Positions 22,675 through 29,356 of a DNA stretch of 29,356 nt are shown here, one piece after another. Under the pieces are notes generated by a model. It saw only the letters and a program-made list of their open reading frames with translations. It did no database searches and had not been told where the DNA came from. Source of the DNA: JANOAR01 sp031411235 (lineage in GTDB: Bacteria > Verrucomicrobiota > Verrucomicrobiia > Verrucomicrobiales > Verrucomicrobiaceae); the NCBI GenBank assembly GCA_031411235.1, contig JANOAR010000092.1, positions 1 to 29,356 of the forward strand, written 5' to 3'. Both the position numbers and the translations under genes were made by a program. How positions within the stretch are numbered: position 1 is the stretch's first letter; each line of letters starts with the position of its first letter.

Positions 22675-23982
22675 ATGCCCTACCTTCGCAAACTTTTCGC
22701 CTTCCTCAGCTCCTTCGGCCTTGCCACTTCGGTGCTCACGGGGTTGCTCATTCTTACCTTCCTCGGCACGCTGGAGCAGGTCGAATACGGCCTCGTGGAA
22801 AGCCAGACGCGCTACTTCGAGTCGATGTTTCTCGACCGCATCGACGTCGGTGCCTGCTGGCGTGCGCTGGCCTTTGATGCCTACTTCGACATGGGCAACT
22901 TGAAGCTCCCGCTCATCATTGTGCCCAGTGGCTACCTGCTGCTCGCCATCCTGTTTGTGAACCTGCTCTGCGGTGGCATCATCCGCATTCGCAAGAAGCC
23001 ACAGACCATCGGCATCTTCATCTCGCACTCCGCCATTTTGCTGATGATCGCCGCTGGTGCCGTCGCGCATCAGTATTCCAAAGAAGGCATCCTCGACCTC
23101 ACCGAGGGCCAGACGGGCGATGAGTTCAAGAGCTTCCACGACCGTGTCGTCGAGATCGAAAAAGTCAGCGCCGACCCCAAGGCCAAACGCAGCGTGCTGG
23201 TCATCGGCGACCACCTTTTCCGCGACCTCACGACGGCGGGTAAAGATGGCAAAGGCCGCACCTTCACCCACAGCAGCCTGCCGTTTGACCTCATGCTCAC
23301 CAGCTATGCCCCGCACGCCCAGGCTCGGCGGGACAAGGACGGCAGCCGCACCGACGCCATCGACGGCTACTTCCTCCAGCCCCTCGCGGCGCAGGATGCC
23401 AACGGCGGCACGATGGTGGATGAGCAGCGCCTCGCGGGCTGCATCGCCATCGCCAAAGACAAGAAAGATGGCAGCGAACAGCGCGGCATTATTTGCGAAG
23501 AATCCTCTGCTGGCTGGACGGTTAAATCCGGCAGCGACACCTATCTCATCAACCTTGGACGCCGCACCTGGGCGTTGCCTTTCTCGCTGCGACTCGACCA
23601 CACAGAGCAAGAAAAACACCCTGGCACCGAGCGCGCGCGCCGCTTCACTAGCAAGGTCACCAAGCTCACCGACGGCCATGAAGAAAAACGTGTCGTCACG
23701 ATGAACGAGCCCGTGCGCAGTGGCGGCTACGCGATCTTCCAGCAGTCCTTCGACGATGGCGTCACCAGTGGCACCAAGGTGAAGCGCTCAGGCTTCCAAG
23801 TCGTGCAAAACCCCAGCGACCACTGGCCTCTCATCTCCTGCATCATCGTCGGTATCGGCTTGCTCATCCATTTCAGCATGGCCCTCGCTCGAGCCATGAA
23901 ATGGAACCAATGGATTGCCGTTGCTGTGGTACTAGGCCTCGTCGCCGTCTGGTTCGGCCTCGCATTGTTAAAGCTGCTGTAA
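22675..23982 (+). CDS. resB: Cytochrome c biogenesis protein ResB
   Basis: A 435-residue integral membrane protein. Helices are visible at about 13-31, 79-99 (LPLIIVPSGYLLLAIL), 108-126 (IGIFISHSAILLMIAAGAVAH) and, after a large soluble loop (about 135-380), at 381-401 and 409-433. This architecture, with the large loop on the outer side of the membrane, is that of ResB/Ccs1 of system II cytochrome c maturation, which with CcsA carries heme outward and attaches it to CXXCH apocytochromes. The family varies strongly and the loop here shows no clear motif, so the call relies on topology plus the adjacent ccsA. A short C-rich leader precedes the ATG, with no Shine-Dalgarno. Confidence 0.85.
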   Translation: MPYLRKLFAFLSSFGLATSVLTGLLILTFLGTLEQVEYGLVESQTRYFESMFLDRIDVGACWRALAFDAYFDMGNLKLPLIIVPSGYLLLAILFVNLLCGGIIRIRKKPQTIGIFISHSAILLMIAAGAVAHQYSKEGILDLTEGQTGDEFKSFHDRVVEIEKVSADPKAKRSVLVIGDHLFRDLTTAGKDGKGRTFTHSSLPFDLMLTSYAPHAQARRDKDGSRTDAIDGYFLQPLAAQDANGGTMVDEQRLAGCIAIAKDKKDGSEQRGIICEESSAGWTVKSGSDTYLINLGRRTWALPFSLRLDHTEQEKHPGTERARRFTSKVTKLTDGHEEKRVVTMNEPVRSGGYAIFQQSFDDGVTSGTKVKRSGFQVVQNPSDHWPLISCIIVGIGLLIHFSMALARAMKWNQWIAVAVVLGLVAVWFGLALLKLL

Positions 23983-23991
23983 CCCCCCAAG

Positions 23992-24002
23992 CCCCCTACT
24001 TT
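23992..24002 (+). promoter_or_regulatory. C-rich leader of ccsA, identical to that of trxA
   Basis: CCCCCTACTTT lies three bases before the ccsA ATG, in a 23-base gap after resB. It equals the start of the trxA leader at 13535. It contains no Shine-Dalgarno. Confidence 0.4.
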
Positions 24003-24005
24003 CCT

Positions 24006-26114
24006 ATGACTCGTCTTGTCACCCTTCTCGTCTCCCTCTCGCTTGGCTATGCATCCCTCCAAGCCCAAACGCCCGCTCCTGCGCCTACTCTTACGCCACC
24101 ACCAGCCGCGCCTGTTGCTGCGGTTCCGATCCGCGCGCTGCCAGCGCTTGATCTGCTTTTGGATAAAGACATTGTCGCCCTCTTCGCGACTCTCCCGGTG
24201 CAAGAGTCAGGGCGCATCAAGCCGCTCGACAACGTCGCCAGCTATCGGCTGCTGCGCTTCAATGGCATCCGCAGCATCGCCATTACCGACACTGGCAAGA
24301 GCGATGGCAAGCCCCTGCTCGATCCCGCCACGAGCCAACCCCTTGTCAACGCCAAGGGCAAAGCCATCAAGCTCTCGCCCATGCAGTGGCTCCTCGTCTG
24401 CTGGTTCCGTCCCGACATCGCACGCGCCATGCCCATGTTCATCGTCGATAACTCATCGGCAATCGCCGAGCTAGGGCTCGACACCAAGGCCAAACGCGAC
24501 CGCTACGCCTTTAACGACCTCGCCGCCGCACGCGCCACACTCATGGAAAAGATGAGCAATTACCGTGAATTGCCCGTGAAAAAGCAATCGCCCGAGCAAC
24601 GCATCATCGTGCAACTCGCCTCCAACTTCCTCGATTTCGAAATGACCGCTGGCCACTTCGACTTCATCCGCAGCCCACTCGGAGACACACCCAAGGCCAT
24701 GCCAGCAGGCATCGAAGCCTCCACGCCCGAAAAGCCACTGCGCCTCTCAGCGAGCTTGAAGCACTTCGTTGCAGCGCTCAAAACTGGCGGCCCGCCCATG
24801 CAGCAGCCTTGGTTCCGTGAACTCGGCAAGTCAGCCCTCGGTGCCATGATGAGTGGTAACGGCGAACTACAACTGCGCATCTTCCCACCTACCAAGGATG
24901 CAAAATCCGACGTGTGGGGTGGACCCGGTGAGTCCATTTTCAAATGCTTCACAGACGGCTCCGAACCGAGCGCCGAAGACAGCGCATGGCTCGCCATGTA
25001 TGAAGACCTCTACCTTGCGCTGCCCGATGCGGGCAAATTTAAGACCGCTGCTACGGCGCTCAAAACCAAGATCACCACGGCAGCAGCGGCACGCGGCGAA
25101 GGCCAATGGGTTGCGCTCGAAGAGCACTCGATGAAAGCCGATTACTTCTTCTACGGACAGTGGTTGTTCTTGGTGGGGCTCATCTGCGTGGCGCTCACCT
25201 GGCCTTCACCGCTGTCAAAATTTGCTTGGGTGGCTAAGGCCTGTGCTTGGCTCTTCATCGGCAGCGCCACCGCCCTTGTCACCACAGGTATTGTCATTCG
25301 TTGCATCATCATGCAGCGCCCTCCCATCACCACGCTGTATGAGACGATGCTCTTCATCGGCACGGTGGGTTCGCTATTCGGACTCATCGCCGAGGTGCTC
25401 ACGCGGCGCGGGCTTGGCTTGCTCATTGCTGGCCTTGCGGGCTACGCATGTTTTTTCATGGCCATCGGCTTTGAGGCCAGCGAGGCCAATGATTCACTGC
25501 AACTCCTGCAAGCCGTGCTCATCACCAACTTCTGGCTCGCCACCCATGTGCCTATGATCAACATGGGCTACGCCGCCAGCATGGTCGCCGCCATCGTCAG
25601 CATGGTTTATTTTGTCCAGCGGCTGTTTGGCAAACTCAAACCTGGCAATGACGATGCGCGCTTCTTCACCCGCATGTCTTATGGATTCCTCGGCGCAGGC
25701 CTATTCCTCAGCCTTGTCGGCACAGTGCTCGGTGGTATCTGGGCCAACTACAGTTGGGGCCGCTTCTGGGGCTGGGATCCCAAAGAAAACGGCGCACTGA
25801 TGATTGTGCTCATGACCCTAGCCATCCTCCATGCACGCATGGGCGGCTTCATCCGCGAGGCTGGGCTGCACTGCTGCAATCTCGTGCTCGGTATGATCGT
25901 CATCTTCTCTTGGTTCGCTGTGAATCAACTCGGCGTCGGCCTGCACGCCTACGGATTCACCGATGGCACCTGGCCCAAAATTCATGCCTTCTGGGCCAGC
26001 CAACTGCTGCTCATTGGCTACGGCTTATGGTGCTCGCGGAAAGATCGCAACCGAGGAAAGGCAGCCTCACAGCCTGCGATTGCCAGTGCCGTCCCAGCCG
26101 CGATTGCTGAGTAG
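24006..26114 (+). CDS. ccsA: Cytochrome c biogenesis protein CcsA (long form)
   Basis: A 702-residue protein starting at MTRLVTLLVS (24006); the frame is open 35 codons earlier but overlaps resB. Residues 1-20 look like a signal peptide (ending SLQA), followed by an exported region to about 370 with VQESGRIKPLDNVASYRLL, a pattern seen in long CcsA proteins of Bacteroidetes and the PVC group. From about 378 multiple helices begin. The heme-handling motif is W-G-R-F-W-G-W-D-P-K-E-N-G-A-L (the tryptophan-rich WWD type), with conserved His in THVPMINMGY and, later, LHAYGFTDGTW. CcsA with ResB forms the system II heme-lyase complex. The gene follows resB by 23 bases, and both are read as an operon. 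Confidence 0.92.
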   Translation: MTRLVTLLVSLSLGYASLQAQTPAPAPTLTPPPAAPVAAVPIRALPALDLLLDKDIVALFATLPVQESGRIKPLDNVASYRLLRFNGIRSIAITDTGKSDGKPLLDPATSQPLVNAKGKAIKLSPMQWLLVCWFRPDIARAMPMFIVDNSSAIAELGLDTKAKRDRYAFNDLAAARATLMEKMSNYRELPVKKQSPEQRIIVQLASNFLDFEMTAGHFDFIRSPLGDTPKAMPAGIEASTPEKPLRLSASLKHFVAALKTGGPPMQQPWFRELGKSALGAMMSGNGELQLRIFPPTKDAKSDVWGGPGESIFKCFTDGSEPSAEDSAWLAMYEDLYLALPDAGKFKTAATALKTKITTAAAARGEGQWVALEEHSMKADYFFYGQWLFLVGLICVALTWPSPLSKFAWVAKACAWLFIGSATALVTTGIVIRCIIMQRPPITTLYETMLFIGTVGSLFGLIAEVLTRRGLGLLIAGLAGYACFFMAIGFEASEANDSLQLLQAVLITNFWLATHVPMINMGYAASMVAAIVSMVYFVQRLFGKLKPGNDDARFFTRMSYGFLGAGLFLSLVGTVLGGIWANYSWGRFWGWDPKENGALMIVLMTLAILHARMGGFIREAGLHCCNLVLGMIVIFSWFAVNQLGVGLHAYGFTDGTWPKIHAFWASQLLLIGYGLWCSRKDRNRGKAASQPAIASAVPAAIAE

Positions 26115-26144
26115 CTGCTAAAGGCGGCTCCAAGCCTCAGCTAC
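26111..26144. terminator. Hairpin spanning both convergent stop codons
   Basis: GTAGCTG (26111-26117) pairs with CAGCTAC (26138-26144) and inner AGGC (26122-26125) with GCCT (26134-26137), with CTAA bulged. The ccsA stop (TAG, 26112-26114) and the EamA stop (minus-strand TAG, 26143-26141) each lie in one arm. It has no T-run, so it may be a bidirectional terminator of weak type or a REP-like palindrome. Confidence 0.5.
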
Positions 26145-27028
26145 GCGATCACGATCACAATCGCGCTCATCATCAGCACCGCGCCCGCCAGTCGCCAGGC
26201 CAACACTCTTGGCCCGAGTTGCTGCTCCGTGTTCATGAACCAGTGCCCGACGTACCACACGAGCAGCACACTGACCAAACCTCGCGAGGCATAAATGACG
26301 TTCGCCGATGTGGCTCTGCCATGAATCGCCAAGGTGCTGACGAAGATAACACTCTGCATCCCGAATAGCAGCGCTCCGCCGACAAGCCAACGCCACGCCT
26401 GCCCAGGCACAGCACGCAGTGGTGCCGTGAATTGGGTGATGAGGCCAAGCGATAACACGGCATTGATCCAGAACACACAGGGCAACAACCGGCCCGCGCC
26501 CCAAGCTGGCCCCCACTTCTGCACAAGCACATCGAACACCGCAAAACACACCGCACCAAAGCCCCCTGCGAGCAACGTGATGCCGAGAGCATGAGGTCGC
26601 TTACCGCCTTCTTTACGATTCAAGAAAGTGACGCCTGCGACACTGAGCAGCGCCGCCGCCCAGAGCTTGGGTTCCACCACATCGCCCGTGAGCCAAGGGG
26701 TGACAAAAGCAACGATGACCACCTTCAAACCAAAGATGGGCACCGCCACAGAGACATCCCCACGATCCAGCGCGAGGAACTGCGAGAGCTGCCCACCAAA
26801 CAAGCACAGCGCGATCAGCGCCGGCTGCCAAAGATCCGCCACAACAAGAGGCCGCCCACCAAGCAACCACAGCGTGGAGAAGCAAATGGCGACAATGTTA
26901 TTGGCAACAAAAGTGGTGCGCCACACCCCCACACCGAGGTCGGCAGCGCGCTTCATGACAAGCGCTCCAAAGGAATACAACGCGGCTGCGATGAAGGGGA
27001 AAACGACTGTCGCGGTACTGGACTGCAT
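26141..27028 (-). CDS. EamA-family (DMT) transporter
   Basis: A 295-residue integral membrane protein with about ten hydrophobic helices in two similar halves (about 1-145 and 148-295), each starting with a helix that includes a small-residue patch (FIAAALYSFGALVMKRAADLG; LLAGGFGAVCFAVFDVLVQKWG), as in the drug/metabolite transporter family. The usual signals FLALDRGDVSVAVPI and TLAIHGRATSANVIYASRGLVSVLLVWY match EamA. Substrate unknown; relatives export amino acids, nucleotides or drugs. Its start is two bases past the stop of the NodT-type gene, so the two are translated together. Convergent with ccsA, with a hairpin over both stops. Confidence 0.9.
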   Translation of the reverse strand: MQSSTATVVFPFIAAALYSFGALVMKRAADLGVGVWRTTFVANNIVAICFSTLWLLGGRPLVVADLWQPALIALCLFGGQLSQFLALDRGDVSVAVPIFGLKVVIVAFVTPWLTGDVVEPKLWAAALLSVAGVTFLNRKEGGKRPHALGITLLAGGFGAVCFAVFDVLVQKWGPAWGAGRLLPCVFWINAVLSLGLITQFTAPLRAVPGQAWRWLVGGALLFGMQSVIFVSTLAIHGRATSANVIYASRGLVSVLLVWYVGHWFMNTEQQLGPRVLAWRLAGAVLMMSAIVIVIA

Positions 27029-27030
27029 GA

Positions 27031-28446
27031 TTAAAATCCCCCACCCAGTGCGAGATAAAGATCCACGCGATTCTTCAGCCGCGAAGCCTGCGCCGCGAGC
27101 AAGGCACTGCGTGCGGCGAAGGCTCGATTGCGCGAGTCGAGTAACGTGAGGATGTCCGCCAAGCCTCGATCATACGTCGTGCGCGCGAGCCCCTCTGCAC
27201 GCTCGGCCTCGGTGGCGGCACGCTCCAGCGCCGCCTCCTGGGCAAGCCAGTAGCGCTCGGCGGCGAGCGCCGTCTCCACATCGGTGAAGGCCTCCAGCGC
27301 TGTCTGCGCGTAACGCTCCAGTGCTTGGTCATAACGAGCACGCGCGGCCACCACATTGGCCTTCAGTTTTCCACCAGAAAAAAGACTCTGCGCGACACTG
27401 CCAGCGAGGCTCCAGGCCAGGGAATCATGAGTGAGTAACTGGGCCAACTCCTGGGTGCTGAAGCCGCCATTACTGGTGAGCTTGAAGCTGGGCAGAAACG
27501 CCTTCTTCGCCACGGACTCATCCCGCACGGCAGATTCTAAACGACGCTCCGCCGCACGCAGATCGGGCCGACGCAGCAGCAACTCCGACGGCAACCCCAC
27601 AGGCACGCTGCGACTTACCGCCGGCAGGGCACCGATGCCAACCTCCGCCCCAGCGGGATAGGCTCCGAGCAACGCCTCCAATGCGCGGCGCAGGCCATCC
27701 GTCTCGCGCTGCCGAGCCTGCTGCGTCGCCTCAGCGCGAGCGAGATCCGCCTGGCTGAGGCTCACATCGAGAGCCCCGCGTTCAGCATTCAAACCACGGT
27801 CGAGTTGTTTATTCAGCACGTCGAGTTGCGTGCGTTGGGTCTTCACATCATCGGCAGCGAGACGAGCCGCAGCCTCCGCTTCCGCGAGGCCGATGGCGGT
27901 CTTCGCCACGGTGGCCGCGAGCGATAGCCGAGCCGCGTGTAAGTCCTCAGCCTGAGCTTCCGCATCGGCGACAACCACGCCACGTTGATCACGCAGACGA
28001 CCCCAGAAATCGAGTTCCCAAGCAATGTTGAGCCCCGTCTCGAAACGATTGCTACGCTGCCCGACGCCCTCGAAACGCTTGCCACTGGGTTGCTGCGAAC
28101 GCGATGAGCCAAAGTCCGCATCGAGCTTGGGTAGAAGGGCCGCGCCCGCGACGCGCACCAGCGCCTGGGCTTGGCGAACCTTGGCCTCGACCTCACGCAG
28201 GTCATGATTCGCTGCGACTGCTTGGCCGACAAGGCGCTTCAGCGCGGCGCTATCAAAGTCACTGAGCCACCCCGTCGCCGCCGAGGACGAGACTTTACCC
28301 ATAGCTGCCCAAGTCGCTGGAGTCTTGGCCACATGAGCCGCGAGATCGCTAGCCTTGCGCTTGGCACCATTGCCCGACAAGGCTGTGCAGCCCGCCGTCA
28401 CCAGCACCATAAAAGTAAAACAAAGGGGGGCAGTCAGCTTCAGCAT
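27031..28446 (-). CDS. NodT-type efflux outer-membrane lipoprotein
   Basis: A 471-residue TolC/OprM-like outer-membrane channel for tripartite efflux. Start at MLKLTAPLCF (28446) gives a lipobox LVTAGC with acylated Cys 20; the frame is open to 28494 but through AAATCCGAA repeats. Mature features fit the family: two similar halves of long Ala/Gln-rich coiled helices (RLSLAATVAKTAIGLAEAEAAARLAA and YAQTALEAFTDVETALAAERYW), PSELLLRRPDLRAAERRLESA between them, and YDRGLADILTLLDSRN near the end. No RND pump or periplasmic adaptor is in the window, so the partners are unknown. It is followed at once by the EamA gene and preceded by the NhaD-like gene on the same strand. Confidence 0.93.
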   Translation of the reverse strand: MLKLTAPLCFTFMVLVTAGCTALSGNGAKRKASDLAAHVAKTPATWAAMGKVSSSAATGWLSDFDSAALKRLVGQAVAANHDLREVEAKVRQAQALVRVAGAALLPKLDADFGSSRSQQPSGKRFEGVGQRSNRFETGLNIAWELDFWGRLRDQRGVVVADAEAQAEDLHAARLSLAATVAKTAIGLAEAEAAARLAADDVKTQRTQLDVLNKQLDRGLNAERGALDVSLSQADLARAEATQQARQRETDGLRRALEALLGAYPAGAEVGIGALPAVSRSVPVGLPSELLLRRPDLRAAERRLESAVRDESVAKKAFLPSFKLTSNGGFSTQELAQLLTHDSLAWSLAGSVAQSLFSGGKLKANVVAARARYDQALERYAQTALEAFTDVETALAAERYWLAQEAALERAATEAERAEGLARTTYDRGLADILTLLDSRNRAFAARSALLAAQASRLKNRVDLYLALGGGF

Positions 28447-28460
28447 CACCCCTCGCAGAT

Positions 28461-28484
28461 TTCGGATTTCGAGCATTCGGATTT
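28461..28484. repeat. AAATCCGAA micro-repeat in the leader of the NodT gene
   Basis: Two copies of TTCGGATTT (28461-28469 and 28476-28484; AAATCCGAA on the minus strand), 15 bases apart. The repeat lies just 5' of the chosen start and explains the spurious longer frame. Confidence 0.6.
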
Positions 28485-28497
28485 TAAATTTCATGGA

Positions 28498-29356
28498 TTA
28501 CGCCCTCACCATCACCCAGCCCACAAGGATCAAAATGGGCAGCAGGATAGGCAGTGAGTAGGCGAAGAGATAGCCCAGGAAACTGGGCGTCTCGACCCTC
28601 GCCTTTTCAGCGATAGCTTTCACCATGAAATTGGGGCCATTGCCAATGTAAGAGCCCGCGCCAAAGAATACCGCGCCAAGCGATACCGCGATCAGATGCG
28701 AAGCGTGCAGCCCCACAAATTGGCGGACATGCTCTGGGTTTCCCACATCGAGCTGGAAGTTCCCCATCTCCGAAGCCAGGAAGGCGAGATAGGTCGGCGC
28801 ATTGTCGAGGAAGGCCGAGAGTGTGCCGCTGGCGAAGTAAAATTGCAGTGGCGTATCGAGGTGCAGCAGGTCGCCGCTCTGCAATAAATCAAGCGCCGGG
28901 AGCATGGTGAGGAAGATGCCGATGAACAGAAAACCGACCTCTTTCACAGGGCCGAAATTGAAGTCGTTGGCCTCATGGATCTCAACCTTGGTGATGCGGT
29001 AAGACACCGCTGCCGCCGTCAGCATCACCGCTGCCGAGAGCGTGAGCACGCCGAGTTTTTCACTGGGGTCGATGAACACAGCAACCAGCACGACGAGCAA
29101 GAGCAGAAGGTTTCGCTTGCCGCGCAGGCTCCATTTCTCCGCTGCATCATTAGCCGCACGAATCATTGCAGGAGCCTTGCGATGATTGATCAGATCAAAG
29201 ACAAAAAACACCGCCAGCAACAGCCCCACACACAAAAGCCAAGCCTGCCAGCAGTGCTCCAGCACCCACCAAAACGGCACCCCACGAAGGAAGCCAAGGA
29301 ACAGCGGTGGATCACCGATAGGCGTCAACGCACCGCCGCAGTTGCTCACGATGAAG
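28498..29356 (-). CDS. NhaD-like Na+/H+ antiporter, 5' truncated by the window edge
   Basis: The frame is open to the right edge (reading FIVSNCGGALTPIGD before the GTG at 29349, which is internal), so the true start is outside. The visible 285 residues are the C-terminal half of an ArsB/NhaD-type ion transporter: SNCGGALTPIGDPPLFLGFL is a signature of NhaD-like sodium:proton antiporters, repeated in FFGAGSYIGNGPNFMVKAIA in the second half, with YRITKVE and FTIGIFLTMLPAL-type helices in between; about seven helices are visible. It should exchange Na+ or Li+ for H+ in pH or salt homeostasis, by family. The TAA lies 51 bases upstream of the NodT start. Confidence 0.9.
   Translation of the reverse strand, partial: FIVSNCGGALTPIGDPPLFLGFLRGVPFWWVLEHCWQAWLLCVGLLLAVFFVFDLINHRKAPAMIRAANDAAEKWSLRGKRNLLLLLVVLVAVFIDPSEKLGVLTLSAAVMLTAAAVSYRITKVEIHEANDFNFGPVKEVGFLFIGIFLTMLPALDLLQSGDLLHLDTPLQFYFASGTLSAFLDNAPTYLAFLASEMGNFQLDVGNPEHVRQFVGLHASHLIAVSLGAVFFGAGSYIGNGPNFMVKAIAEKARVETPSFLGYLFAYSLPILLPILILVGWVMVRA

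Noticed and set aside
22405..23679. Long minus-strand frame across the lipoprotein and resB genes (424 aa)
   Set aside because: It spans two well-supported plus-strand genes and its translation looks like an antisense shadow.
1..29356. CRISPR arrays, tRNA or rRNA genes
   Set aside because: No regularly spaced direct repeats of 25-40 bases and no tRNA cloverleaf or rRNA signature was seen.

Overview
The window looks like a chromosomal segment of a moderately GC-rich member of the Verrucomicrobiota (Verrucomicrobiaceae/Prosthecobacter-like). The pointers are a giant PVC-type CxxCH cytochrome with an N-terminal membrane-bound-dehydrogenase domain, an SHD1-domain protein, a system II cytochrome c maturation pair (ResB/CcsA), palindromic interspersed repeats of the kind common in this phylum (one sits in frame inside mfd), and genes that mostly lack a Shine-Dalgarno sequence. 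This taxonomic call is inference from gene content; there is no rRNA in the window.

Region 1-4300 is an accessory stretch, visibly more AT-rich in its first 3 kb. All its genes lie on the minus strand: the start of a probable ISL3-type transposase running off the left edge, five small unknown genes, a proline-rich unknown gene and a VapB/VapC-like toxin-antitoxin pair. Two gaps between the small genes (1864-2011 and 2269-2400) hold long imperfect palindromes bounded by GCCTAAC/GTTAGGC cores, and in one of them the core contains the stop codon of the preceding gene. That is the layout of integron attC sites, but no integrase gene is visible.

Region 4540-10000 (minus strand) carries mfd (transcription-repair coupling factor), an alpha/beta hydrolase and a Gfo/Idh/MocA oxidoreductase, with REP-like palindromes between and inside them. 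Region 10093-15044 has a PH-domain membrane protein, an exported transglutaminase-like protein, dgkA, a membrane-anchored azurin-like cupredoxin, trxA, a small membrane protein and a HAD phosphatase. The HAD gene follows infC directly. infC appears to start at an ATA codon behind the best Shine-Dalgarno sequence in the window, and it has a His/Asp-rich C-terminal tail.

Region 16217-26114 contains the PVC-type cytochrome, an orphan XylF-like sugar-binding protein, an exported SHD1/HExxH protein, and a lipoprotein-resB-ccsA operon that would mature c-type cytochromes such as the large CxxCH protein encoded nearby. Region 26141-29356 (minus strand) carries an NhaD-like Na+/H+ antiporter (truncated by the window edge), a NodT-type outer-membrane efflux lipoprotein and an EamA-family transporter, closely packed. 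No tRNA, rRNA or CRISPR array was seen.
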